Assembly (NCBI GenBank): GCA_003388555.1
Contig: QQVD01000050.1
Span: 204,673-268,672 of the forward strand
Direction of reading: 5' to 3'
DNA: 64,000 nt
From: Acidobacteriota bacterium
GTDB taxonomy: Bacteria; Acidobacteriota; Thermoanaerobaculia; Multivoradales; Multivoraceae
Each line of letters starts with the position of its first letter. The stretch's first letter is position 1. The position numbers were made by a program, and so were the translations under genes. Below are positions 1 through 9,030 of this stretch, in pieces. Below the pieces are notes generated by a model. The model searched no databases. It saw only the letters and a program-made list of their open reading frames with translations, and was not told the origin of the DNA.

Positions 1-1258
1 GCAGGGTGCCGAGTGAGGCCCGGTAGCGTGGGTTGTGCGTCCGCAGGCCTTCGAGCTCGGCGTGGAGGCGCCGCCAGCGCATTCGCCTGAGGTAGTAGGG
101 GAGCGCGTCCAGGCCGTGCCCCACCACACTGTCGCCGTCGACCCCGGTGAGCAGCGTGCGACAGCCCGCCTCGCTCGCCGCCGCGTACAGGGCGGCGTTG
201 ATGTACGCGTTGGGGCTGACGTTGGGGGCTTCGAGCGCCCTTTCGATCTCGTCCCGGTGCGAGAGTGGGCTCAGCTCGTCGGCCCGCACCGTGACCGCCG
301 CGATGCCGGCCTTTCGCACGACCGCGTCGACGTAGCGCCGTTCGTCCGTCGACGGGGCATGCTTGGCGATCGACGGGAAGGTCGCCGAGACGGCGAGCAG
401 GCGCTCCGGATCGACGGCGATCTGCGCGGCGGCGATGGTCACGGCCGACGAGTCGAGACCGCCGCTGAGGCCCGTCGCGATCGGGAACGACGAGCGCATC
501 CGGCAGCGCACCGCTTCGAGGAAGAGCTCACGGAAGCCCTGCTCGGCGTCGTCGTCGGTGAGGCGCAGGTCCTTGGTTTCGGGTCGCCAGAAGGTGCGCT
601 GTCGCACTTTGCCCCGCGGGTCGACCCGGAGCACCGCGCCGGCCGGAAGGCGACGGACTCCGCGTACCGGAGTGCGGTCGAGATCCTCGACCAGGAGTGC
701 CCACTGCAGCGCGCCGGCGATCCAGTGTTCGTCGATCTCGCGAGGGACCTCGGGTGTCGCCAGGAGGCACGACAGACGCGATGCCACCGCGAAGCTGTCG
801 CCGTGCGACAACCAGTAGGCCTGTCGCGCGCCCATCGGGTCGCGCGCGACGACGAGGTCGCCGGTGCGCGGATCCCAGGCGGCGAAGACGAAGTCGCCGA
901 TCAGCCGCTCGACGCAGGCGGCGCCCCAGCGCTCGAAGCTCCGCGCGATGATCTCGCAGTCGCTCGCACCGCGGGAGTCCTCGTCGAGCGGCAGTTGATC
1001 GATGAGCTCCGAGCGGTTGTCGATCCGGGCGTCGGCGACCACGACCACGCCCGATCCCTCGAGGCGGATCGGCTGCCGCTCGCCGACCGACTCCGGCTGG
1101 TTCTCGAAGACCTTCGCCCCGAGCCCGATCCCTTCCTGGCAGAAGCCGTCGGAGCCTCCGCCCGGAAGCTCGGCGAGCGTCTCGGCCATCGAACGCAGGC
1201 CACGCTCGATCTCGTGCAAGGGCCGGTGGGGGCTCAGCCAGGCGTAGAGGAAGGACAC
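1..1258 (-). CDS. Asparagine synthetase-like (lasso cyclase-like) amide synthetase; 3' end truncated by left window edge
   Basis: My reverse-strand translation from GTG at 1258 reads (V/M)SFLYAWLSPHRPLHEIERG..., with GATase-like REIDEHWIAGALQ and an SGGLDSSA PP-loop in the synthetase domain. Residue 2 is Ser, not the catalytic Cys of Gln-dependent AsnB. Start lies directly next to the stop of the upstream gene. Confidence 0.85.
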   Translation of the reverse strand, partial: MSFLYAWLSPHRPLHEIERGLRSMAETLAELPGGGSDGFCQEGIGLGAKVFENQPESVGERQPIRLEGSGVVVVADARIDNRSELIDQLPLDEDSRGASDCEIIARSFERWGAACVERLIGDFVFAAWDPRTGDLVVARDPMGARQAYWLSHGDSFAVASRLSCLLATPEVPREIDEHWIAGALQWALLVEDLDRTPVRGVRRLPAGAVLRVDPRGKVRQRTFWRPETKDLRLTDDDAEQGFRELFLEAVRCRMRSSFPIATGLSGGLDSSAVTIAAAQIAVDPERLLAVSATFPSIAKHAPSTDERRYVDAVVRKAGIAAVTVRADELSPLSHRDEIERALEAPNVSPNAYINAALYAAASEAGCRTLLTGVDGDSVVGHGLDALPYYLRRMRWRRLHAELEGLRTHNPRYRASLGTL

Positions 1259-1259
1259 C

Positions 1260-2435
1260 TCAGGTCTCGAGCTCTCTGGTGGTCTCCCTGCTCGAACGCT
1301 TCGGCCACAGGGGCGAAGCGGCGAGGCGCAGAAGGCGCACCGGATAGTAGAGGGCGAACAGGCTGTCCGGCAGGTCGACGAGGGCGAAGTCGCTCGGCGT
1401 CGGGCTGACGATCAGATCGAGGCCCCGGCGCAGGCGCAGGCGCTGCCGGTCGAGGCTCCACAGGAAGAGCCGCGCCTTGTCACGGTCGGCGGCCCACGGT
1501 CCGCTGGCGCGGTCGTGTGAGCGACGGATCATGTCGACGCGCAGCTCGAGGGCCGCGTCGCGGCCCGGGCGGGAGAACGCCGACGGGAACGGTGCCGCGA
1601 AGAGCTCGGCGGCGAGAGTCAGGGCCAGACGGCACATCCGCACCATCCCCGCGCGCTCCGCCCAGGCGGACAGCTCGTCCCAGCGCAGCTCGGCGACTCG
1701 CTGCAGGGTCGCGATGTCGTGGATCCAGAGGAGGCGCTGCCAGCGGTGTTTGGTGCCGTGCACCACCAACGCCAGGAAGAGGTCCTCGGAGGAGAGCACC
1801 TGGACGCTCCTGCCACCGAGGCGGACGGCGGTGGTCCGGTGCGCCATGTCGAGGAACGGGGGCGTCAGGCCGAGCCCCGGCAGCGAGACCTCCCAGTGCA
1901 GATCGACGAACGGGCCGGCGGGGCTCCTGGCCAGCGTCGCCTTGTACGAGCTCTGGCGCAGATGGCGCTCGCGTCGCGGACTGCCCTCGGGCTTCTGCAG
2001 GTAGCCGATCGTCGCCAGTGCCCTGAGCGCGACGTCGACCTGGTCCCGGCGCACGATGACGTCGACGTCGGAGTACGGCCGGAGAGCGATCTCTCCGTGC
2101 AGCCGCTGCGACAGGCTCGGTCCCTTGAAGGGAACGGCGCGCACGTCCTCCGCCTCCAGGGTCGAGAGCACGCGGAGGAGCTCCTTGAGCAGGTGCAGGC
2201 CGGATCTGGCGTACTGGCCCACCAGAGGCGCGAGGCCGTCTCGCAGCGCCTCGCTCTCGGCACCGCCCGCTGTGCTCTCTCGAAGGCGCTCGGCCGCCAG
2301 CGCCGCGAGGCCATGGCGGTGGGCGAGGCGCACGAAGCGTTCGCCATCGAGACCGGCGGGTCGCGGCCGGGACGGCTCGGCGAGCAGCGAGAGGAGGGCC
2401 TCGAGCTCGCGGCTTGGTGCCGACTCCTGGCTCAT
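1260..2435 (-). CDS. Nucleotidyltransferase family protein (PF14907-like)
   Basis: ORF MSQESAPSRELEALLSLL...VPFKGPSLSQRLHGEIALRPYSDVDVIVRRDQVDVA...; PFKGxxL and R.YSDVDVIV motifs; 4-bp overlap with the upstream gene. Confidence 0.85.
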   Translation of the reverse strand: MSQESAPSRELEALLSLLAEPSRPRPAGLDGERFVRLAHRHGLAALAAERLRESTAGGAESEALRDGLAPLVGQYARSGLHLLKELLRVLSTLEAEDVRAVPFKGPSLSQRLHGEIALRPYSDVDVIVRRDQVDVALRALATIGYLQKPEGSPRRERHLRQSSYKATLARSPAGPFVDLHWEVSLPGLGLTPPFLDMAHRTTAVRLGGRSVQVLSSEDLFLALVVHGTKHRWQRLLWIHDIATLQRVAELRWDELSAWAERAGMVRMCRLALTLAAELFAAPFPSAFSRPGRDAALELRVDMIRRSHDRASGPWAADRDKARLFLWSLDRQRLRLRRGLDLIVSPTPSDFALVDLPDSLFALYYPVRLLRLAASPLWPKRSSRETTRELET

Positions 2436-3343
2436 GATCCGAGATCGCCTTCCACTCGCCGCGCGACGTCGGTCAACCGGCCCAGCTGGCGCGGCACGAA
2501 GACCCTCCTGCAATCGACCGCGCCAGCGATACGCCCCGCGAGGTCGAGGATGTTGTCGAGCCCGACGAGGCGGCGTCCGATGCTGGGCAGTCCGAAGTAG
2601 TTGCTGACCAGCAGGGTGCAGGCGGCGCTCGGCGAGACCTCCTCGATCGAGCAGTCCGAGCCCTCGGCCGGCGAAAGGAAGTAGATGCGCGCCATCGGGA
2701 GGGCGGCTTCGACGAAGCGCGAGGCCAGCCGCAGGACGCGCTCCTCGGAGCCGGGGAAGGGACGCACGGAATCGAACGGCGGGGAAGTCGCTGCGACGAC
2801 CTCGCGGCTGACCTTGAGCTCGGGATGGGCCGGCTCGACGACCGGCTGGTCGGGCCTCGAGATCGCCGCTATGTCGTCGGCGACGAAGTGATGGCCGGCG
2901 GCGACGAGAGCGGCGGCGAGGCTCGACTTGCCGGCAGTCGAGCCGCCGACGAACGCTGCCGCGCGACCCTCGATCGCGACCGCGCTCGCGTGCAGCGGGA
3001 AGCCGCCGCGCAGGCTCACCAGGAAGGGGAGCACGCGGCCGATCAGGTAGGGCTCGAGCAGAGGATGCCCGGGAGCGACCTGGTGGCGGATCAGGATGCG
3101 CGAGAGCGTGGCCTCGAAGCAGGCCAGACCGCGGACCTCGAAGCGGCCACCCTCGGGGCTCAGGTCCGTCCAGGCGACATGGGCAGACGCGCTCGCGGCG
3201 GTTCCGACCGCGGCGGCGAGCGGCTCGAGCTCGACCCGCACGTCGACCGGGCCGGTGTGCTCCACCGGAGCGAGCAGCGGCATGGTGCTGTCGATGCCCA
3301 GTCCGAAGGCCTTGTAGCCCCTGTGGCGTCTCTCGGCGTGCAC
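2432..3343 (-). CDS. HPr kinase/phosphorylase-like protein
   Basis: P-loop in HASAVAIEGRAAAFVGGSTAGKSSLAAALVAAGHHFVADDI. GTG start at 3343, 2 bp after the stop of the ABC transporter. Confidence 0.82.
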   Translation of the reverse strand: MHAERRHRGYKAFGLGIDSTMPLLAPVEHTGPVDVRVELEPLAAAVGTAASASAHVAWTDLSPEGGRFEVRGLACFEATLSRILIRHQVAPGHPLLEPYLIGRVLPFLVSLRGGFPLHASAVAIEGRAAAFVGGSTAGKSSLAAALVAAGHHFVADDIAAISRPDQPVVEPAHPELKVSREVVAATSPPFDSVRPFPGSEERVLRLASRFVEAALPMARIYFLSPAEGSDCSIEEVSPSAACTLLVSNYFGLPSIGRRLVGLDNILDLAGRIAGAVDCRRVFVPRQLGRLTDVARRVEGDLGS

Positions 3344-3345
3344 GT

Positions 3346-5175
3346 TCAGGTGTCGCTGCCGTGCGCAGCCGTCTGTCTCGTGCCGGCTGCCGGCACGGTG
3401 AGGTGGCCGACATCGTCCGTGCACCCGCCGAGGCGGCCGAGGTCGAGCCGCTTCACCGAGGTGGCCAGCCCGATCGGCGCCGGGCGATGGGTGACGATCA
3501 ACGCGGTGGCCTCGGCGAGGTGGTCCCGCATGCGGCGCAGCCATTCCTGCTCGCTCCACGGGTCCATCGAGCTGGTGGGCTCGTCGAGGAGGAGGAGGGG
3601 CGCCTGGCGGTAGAAGGCCCTGGCCAGTGAGATGCGCTGCCACTGACCTCCGCTGAGCTGATGACCTCCCACGTAGGTGCGCCCGAGCTCGGTGCGGTAT
3701 CCGTCGGGCAGGGCGCGCAGGAACTCGTCGGCTCCCGAGGCCTCGGCGGCCCTGTGGACGAGCGCCTCGTCGGGCCCGCGGACGAGATCGCCCAGCCCGA
3801 CGTTCTCGGCGGCCGTGCCGTGGAAGAGGAGTGGCGTCTGGAAGAGCACCGCCAGCCGCCGGCGATAGTCCTCCAGATCGAGCTCGCGCAGGTCGACACC
3901 GTCGATCGTGATCCGCCCTTCGCTCGGGTCGTAGAGGCGGCAGAGGAGCTTGAGCAGGGTGGTCTTGCCGGCTCCGTTGGGGCCGACGAGGGCGGTCACC
4001 GAGCCCTTGGGCAGCTCGAGGTCGATGTTGCGCAGCACGAGGGCTTCGGTGCCGGGGTAGCGGAAGCTGACGTTCTCGAAGCGGATGGCGTCCTCGAAGC
4101 GGAAGGGCTTGGGGTCGGCGGAGCGGGTGACCACGGAAGGCTCGAGATCGAGGAACGAGGTGAGGTTGCCGACGAAGAGCAGGTCGACGTAGAGGCGGCG
4201 CAGGCGGGCGACGAGCTGCCTGACGCTGCTCTGGCCGCGCTCGAAGGCCTGGTAGAAGAGCGCCAGGTCGCCGAGGGTGAGGGCGCCGGCGAGGAATCGG
4301 ATGAGGGCGAAGAGGCAGGCGACGCCGAGACCGAGCAGCCCGAACAGCCCGAGCAGCAGCTGCCCCCACGCCTCCTTGCGGCCGAGGGCGAAGCGCTCGT
4401 CGCGGATCGTGCGGCGGATCGACTGGTAGGCGTCGCGGAAGGCGTCGCCGAGATCGAAGACGCGGATCTCGGCGGCGCTCTCCTCGGCGGTCAGCAGGTA
4501 GTCGTAGTAGAAGGCGCGCCGCTCCTGCGGCGTGATGCGGGCTGCCCACCGATGCCGGCGCACGCTCTCGTGCAGCAGCAGGAAGACGCCGGGCACCGCG
4601 GTGACCAGCAGCAGCAGCGGGATCCACAGGGTGTAGCTGGCGAGCAGCAGCACCATCGACAGCGCGGTGACACCGGCCTGCAGCAAAGTGGCGCACGAGT
4701 CGAGCATCTGCGCCGGCCGCACCCGCGCGTCCTCCTTGGCGCGGTGCAGCTGGTCGTAGTAGGCGGGTGTCTCGTAGAAGGAGAGATCGGCCTGCACCGC
4801 CTTCTCGTGCACCAGGCCGGCGAGATGGTCGCGCACGATCTCGCCCTGGGTCTCGCCGACCCACCCCGAGACCGACTTGAGCAGCTCGGCCAGCCCGATC
4901 AGGGCGACCAGCGCGCCGCCGAGCACTAGCAGATCGCGGCGCGCCAGCAGCTCGGCGCCCGAGAGCCCTCCCGAAGCGAGCAGATCGATCAGCGAGCGGG
5001 TTGCCAGCACGATGCCGAGGGGGATCGCGCCCTGCAGCACGACGAGCGCCACACGCAGCGTGGTCCAGCCTGGGGAGGCGCGGTAGACGAGGCCGAGGAT
5101 GCGCGGCACGAGAGGCAGCTGGCTCAACGCGTAGCGCAGGCCGCGAGAATGCCGATCGCCTTCCGCCTGACTCAC
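3346..5175 (-). CDS. ABC transporter, fused permease/ATP-binding protein
   Basis: 609 aa: N-terminal TM domain, Walker A GPNGAGKTTLL, signature LSGGQWQRISLARAF, Walker B LLLLDEPTSSMD. Confidence 0.92.
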   Translation of the reverse strand: MSQAEGDRHSRGLRYALSQLPLVPRILGLVYRASPGWTTLRVALVVLQGAIPLGIVLATRSLIDLLASGGLSGAELLARRDLLVLGGALVALIGLAELLKSVSGWVGETQGEIVRDHLAGLVHEKAVQADLSFYETPAYYDQLHRAKEDARVRPAQMLDSCATLLQAGVTALSMVLLLASYTLWIPLLLLVTAVPGVFLLLHESVRRHRWAARITPQERRAFYYDYLLTAEESAAEIRVFDLGDAFRDAYQSIRRTIRDERFALGRKEAWGQLLLGLFGLLGLGVACLFALIRFLAGALTLGDLALFYQAFERGQSSVRQLVARLRRLYVDLLFVGNLTSFLDLEPSVVTRSADPKPFRFEDAIRFENVSFRYPGTEALVLRNIDLELPKGSVTALVGPNGAGKTTLLKLLCRLYDPSEGRITIDGVDLRELDLEDYRRRLAVLFQTPLLFHGTAAENVGLGDLVRGPDEALVHRAAEASGADEFLRALPDGYRTELGRTYVGGHQLSGGQWQRISLARAFYRQAPLLLLDEPTSSMDPWSEQEWLRRMRDHLAEATALIVTHRPAPIGLATSVKRLDLGRLGGCTDDVGHLTVPAAGTRQTAAHGSDT

Positions 5176-6353
5176 GCCGCCACCAGGCGTCGGTAGATCT
5201 GGTCGAGCTCGGTGGTCATGCGCTCGACGCTGTGGTCCGCTCGCACCCGCTGTTGCCCGAGGCTCGCCAGCACGGCGCTCCGCTCCGGGTGATCGAGACG
5301 TTCGAGCACCCGCGCGGCGAGTGCGTCGGCGTCACCGAGCGGGCAAAGGCTCTCCGCGAGATCCCCTCGCAGCACCTGGGGGATGCCGCCGGCCGCGGTC
5401 GCCACCACCGGTACCCCGGCCGCCATCGCCTCGAGCAGCGCCAGAGGCAGCCCCTCGAAGTCGGAGGAGATCAGGAAGACGTCCATCAGCGCCAGGTGGC
5501 CGGTGATGTCGGGCTGCAGCCCCGGCAAGCGCAGCGCCGACTCGAGGCCCAGCTGCCGCGCCGTGGCCTCGACTTCCGACAGCAACGGGCCGTCGCCGAC
5601 CAGCAGGAAGCGGGTCTGCGGGCGCCGTCGGTGGATATGGGCCGCCGCCTCGAGCCAGAGGTCGAGCCGCTTCTGCCGGCGGAAGACGCAGGCGGCGCCG
5701 ATCACCGGCGCCCCCTCTTCGAGCCCGAGCTCGGCCCGCAGCTCGGCGCTCGCCGTGGCGGCGGCGAAGCGCTCGACGTCGATGCCGTTGAGCACCACCT
5801 GCACCGGCACCCGGTCGCCCAGGTGCTGGCGGATCGATGCGGCCACCTCTTCGGAGACGGCGACCACCTGGTCCTGGAGTCCCCAGGTGGTGCGGCTGAG
5901 CGCGCGGGTGGCGCGGCGGTAGCGCGGCTGCAGGTTGTGCTCGGTGTAGACGAGCGGCACTCCCAGTCCACGCGCGGCGAGGCGGCCGGCGACGCCGGCC
6001 AGCGGCAGGTGGCAGTGCAGCAGGTCGAGGCCGCTGGCCCGGATCCATCGCCGCACGCGGCCGGCCCGCAGCAGCAGGCCGAGGCTCGAGCGCGCCCCGA
6101 GGCACTGCACCGGCGCGCCGCTGGCGGCGATCTCAGCCACGAGAGCGTCCTTCCAGGGTAGGAAGTAGGCCACCGCGCAGGAGTGTCCGAGCTCCCGCCC
6201 GGCACGGATCTGCGGCGCCAGCAGCCCCTCGGCGCCGCCCCGACCGAGGCTCTTGATCAGGTGGCCGACGCGCAGGGTCGTCGCCGCGCGCTGCGTCGGC
6301 GATGCGGAGCGTGGCTCGTTCCCGGGCGAGAGGGTGGAGACGAGGGCGGTCAT
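5172..6353 (-). CDS. Glycosyltransferase family 4 (GT4)
   Basis: MTALVSTLSPGNEP...LRVGHLIKSLGRGGAEGLLAPQI...; C-terminal FLISSDFEGLPLALLEAMAAGVPVVAT typical of GT4. 4-bp overlap with the ABC gene. Confidence 0.9.
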   Translation of the reverse strand: MTALVSTLSPGNEPRSASPTQRAATTLRVGHLIKSLGRGGAEGLLAPQIRAGRELGHSCAVAYFLPWKDALVAEIAASGAPVQCLGARSSLGLLLRAGRVRRWIRASGLDLLHCHLPLAGVAGRLAARGLGVPLVYTEHNLQPRYRRATRALSRTTWGLQDQVVAVSEEVAASIRQHLGDRVPVQVVLNGIDVERFAAATASAELRAELGLEEGAPVIGAACVFRRQKRLDLWLEAAAHIHRRRPQTRFLLVGDGPLLSEVEATARQLGLESALRLPGLQPDITGHLALMDVFLISSDFEGLPLALLEAMAAGVPVVATAAGGIPQVLRGDLAESLCPLGDADALAARVLERLDHPERSAVLASLGQQRVRADHSVERMTTELDQIYRRLVAA

Positions 6354-6441
6354 GCGAAGGTGTGGGTCGCGGGTTGCGGCGGCGGAGCACCAGCGGGCCC
6401 CCGCCGATCGCACGATTTCTGTCGGTGGGTTGGCGATGAAG

Positions 6442-7635
6442 CTAGCAGCTCGGGGCCTTTGACGGACCCGCCAGCGTGTCTCGGCAGAAGCGGGCCACGG
6501 CCTCCTGCACCCGCCGTCTGTCGTAGCGCTGACGGATCGAGCTCTGCAGCAGCGCGCCGCGATCGAGCCGGTCCTGCGGCGACATCGCCTGCTCGAGCGC
6601 TGCGCCGAGACCTGCAGGGTCGCGGGCCGCGAAGACGAAACCGTGCCGGTCGTCGCCGAGCGCCTCGCGGTTGCCGGCGATGTCGGAGCACGTCACGGGT
6701 CGGCCGAGGGCTCCCGCCTGCAGCACCACGTTGGGGACGCCTTCACGGTGGCTCGGGTGCACCAGGGCGTCGCAGGCGAGCAGGCAAGGCCGCACGTCGT
6801 CGACCCAGGGCAGCCTGTGCAGCCGGTCGAGGGTTTCGAGGCGCTCGAGAGTCGGCGGGTCGAGCGGATCGAGGCGGGGCTCGGTGTCGCCGACCAGCAG
6901 CAGGTGGCAGCGAGGGTCTCTCTGGCTCAGCGTCTCGAAGGCCGCGAGCAGCTCCGCGATGCCCTTGTCGGCGACCAGGCGGCCGAGGTAGAGGAAGAGA
7001 GTCGCGTCGGCGGGGACGCCGAGACGCGAGCGCCGGTCGGCACGCTCCTCCTCGTCACCGGCTCGGCGCGAGAAGCGCTCGAGGTCGACCCCGTTGGTCG
7101 AGCCGTCCGCCAGCACCAGGGCGTCCGTCGTGACGCCCAGCTCGGCCAACTTCTGCTGGAGGTGCCGGCTGTTGGCAAGATGATGCGTCGCCCAGCGCGC
7201 GGTCAGGCGCTCGGTGGCGAGCAGCAGCCGGCGGCGCGCTCCGGTGCTGCCCTCGAGCCTGAGCCCGCCCCAGCAGTGGATGCGCACCGGGACACCCAGC
7301 TGGCGCGCCGCGAGCATGCCGAGCAGACCGGCTTTGGGGGTCTGGGTGAAAACGACGTCGGGCCTGAAGCGCCGCATCACTCGGCGGAGGCGGAGCAGCG
7401 CCGGCAGGTCGCGCAGCGGCGCGATGCCGCGAGGGATCGCGACCGCGCGGTGGTCACAACCCTCGCGCTCGATCACCGCATCGCGCCGCGCTCCGTCGGC
7501 GCTGCACATCAGCACCTCGAATCCGGCCTCGCGCAGCGCCCGCATCTGGCCCTCGAGCAGCTTGTCGAGCGAGACCAGCGCGGTGGTGATGCGCAGCAGG
7601 CGCGGGCGCCGTTCCGAGGAGCTGGAGGTCTGCAT
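6442..7635 (-). CDS. Glycosyltransferase family 4 (GT4)
   Basis: MQTSSSSERRPRLLRITTALVSLDKLLEGQMRALREAGFEVLMCSADG...; C-terminal DALVHPSHREGVPNVVLQAGALGRPVTCSDIAGNREAL. Longer in-frame start exists at 7812. Confidence 0.88.
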   Translation of the reverse strand: MQTSSSSERRPRLLRITTALVSLDKLLEGQMRALREAGFEVLMCSADGARRDAVIEREGCDHRAVAIPRGIAPLRDLPALLRLRRVMRRFRPDVVFTQTPKAGLLGMLAARQLGVPVRIHCWGGLRLEGSTGARRRLLLATERLTARWATHHLANSRHLQQKLAELGVTTDALVLADGSTNGVDLERFSRRAGDEEERADRRSRLGVPADATLFLYLGRLVADKGIAELLAAFETLSQRDPRCHLLLVGDTEPRLDPLDPPTLERLETLDRLHRLPWVDDVRPCLLACDALVHPSHREGVPNVVLQAGALGRPVTCSDIAGNREALGDDRHGFVFAARDPAGLGAALEQAMSPQDRLDRGALLQSSIRQRYDRRRVQEAVARFCRDTLAGPSKAPSC

Positions 7636-7819
7636 GGGAGACGTCGACGATCGCGAGTCGGAGGTGAGCCCGGCGCGAGAGTCGAAGGCGAGATTCGGGC
7701 CGTCTCGATCGGCGGGAGTGCTGGAATCGGCCTCCGGGGGGACTGGACTACAGTCTATGGACCGAGGGGCCGAAGGCGACCTCGGGCGGCACCGATTCGG
7801 CAGGACCGACAACGACGCG

Positions 7820-8269
7820 ATGACGAGAGAAGCGCCACCCGCAGCCGCGGCACCGCCACGCAGGCCGGCGCGTCGCGCTGCCCTCCTGGTGCAGAGCGGC
7901 TTCCTGCTGCTCGTGGCGCAGGTGTCGCTGCGCCTGATCGGCTACCGCAGGACCCGCGGCCTGCTGGGGCGCCTGGGCTGGCTGACGCGCGGAGGCCGCT
8001 CGCGCGGGCTGCGTAGCATCTCGTGGGGCGTGCAGCGGGCGGCCCAGCTGCTGCCGAGCAGGCCGCAGTGCCTGCCTCAGGCGTTGGTGGCGGAGCGGCT
8101 CCTGGTGGCTGCGGGCCACTCCGCAGAGCTGGTGCTGGGCGTGCGCGATCCGGGGGATCGATTCGCCGCCCACGCGTGGGTGAGGAGCGGTGGTCAGCTC
8201 GTGGTCGGTGGCGACGTGTCGGGGTATCGGGTGCTGCAGCCGGTGGAAGGCGATCCTGGCTCGCGCTGA
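7820..8269 (+). CDS. Lasso peptide biosynthesis B2-like protein (Transglut_core3 fold)
   Basis: MTREAPPAAAAPPRR...WGVQRAAQLLPSRPQCLPQALVAERLLVAAGHSAELVLGVRDPGDRFAAHAWVRSGGQLVVGGD: Cys / His / Asp triad layout of the McjB-type protease. In-frame ATGs at 7634 and 7757 are alternative starts. Confidence 0.8.
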   Translation: MTREAPPAAAAPPRRPARRAALLVQSGFLLLVAQVSLRLIGYRRTRGLLGRLGWLTRGGRSRGLRSISWGVQRAAQLLPSRPQCLPQALVAERLLVAAGHSAELVLGVRDPGDRFAAHAWVRSGGQLVVGGDVSGYRVLQPVEGDPGSR

Positions 8270-8286
8270 GCGAGCTGCGCTTTCGG

Positions 8287-9030
8287 TCAGTCGGCGGGGG
8301 AGGTCGGGGAGTCAGCGCCGACTTTCCCGGGCGTCCGTCGCCTGAGCTGGCGCGCCAGGAACGGGCTCTGTGGCTCCGGAAGACCGGGCACGAGCCGCCA
8401 CGGCGAGGAACCCGGCACCAGCACCAGCACCGCGGTGGCCAGCAGCACCCGCAGGTCGAGCCAGAAGCCGCGGCGCTCCTGGTACCAGAGCTCGAGCTCG
8501 CCCTTGAACGGCAGGATCTCCTCGCGGTAGACCTCCCGAGCCTGGCGCCCCTGTGCGGCGCCGGCCGAGACGATCGCCTCCTCGTCGCGGAAGACGAGCG
8601 AGCCGACGCCGGTGACACCCGGCTTCATGGCGACGATACGACGCTGGATCTCGGGCGGGTAGTCGGCGAAGCTGCGCGGCACCAGCGGCCGCCAACCGAC
8701 CAGGCTCATGTCACCCCGGAGCACGTTGAGGATCTGCGGCAGCTCGTTGAGCTTGGCCATGCGCAGGAAGCGGCCGACCGGGAGTACCCGTGGGTCGCCG
8801 CGCAGGGTGATGTCGCGGTTGCCGGTGGTCTCCGAGTCGGCGCGCATGGTGACGAACTTGAAGATGTGGAAAGGCTCACCGCGATGGCCGACGCGCTGCT
8901 GCAGGAACCAGACCTTGCCCTCGCCGGTGAGGCGGAGGACCAGCATGATGAGCAGGAAAGGGATGGCCAGCAGCGCCAGCGCCAGACTCGCGACGAGTAC
9001 GTCGAGCAGCCGTTTCAGCGACCCGCTCAC
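8287..9030 (-). CDS. Bacterial sugar transferase (PglC/WcaJ-type phosphoglycosyl transferase, PF02397)
   Basis: VSGSLKRLLDVLVASLALALLAIPFLLI...WFLQQRVGHRGEPFHIFKFVTMRADSE...KLNELPQILNVLRGDMSLVGWRPLVP. GTG start at 9030, 4-bp overlap with the upstream gene. Confidence 0.93.
   Translation of the reverse strand: MSGSLKRLLDVLVASLALALLAIPFLLIMLVLRLTGEGKVWFLQQRVGHRGEPFHIFKFVTMRADSETTGNRDITLRGDPRVLPVGRFLRMAKLNELPQILNVLRGDMSLVGWRPLVPRSFADYPPEIQRRIVAMKPGVTGVGSLVFRDEEAIVSAGAAQGRQAREVYREEILPFKGELELWYQERRGFWLDLRVLLATAVLVLVPGSSPWRLVPGLPEPQSPFLARQLRRRTPGKVGADSPTSPAD

Noticed and set aside
35-1408. 457-aa plus-strand ORF at the left edge
   Set aside because: Antisense of the asparagine synthetase-like gene, which has a recognisable PP-loop on the minus strand.
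3661-4929. 422-aa plus-strand ORF opposite the ABC transporter
   Set aside because: Composition typical of antisense frames; the ABC motifs are on the minus strand.
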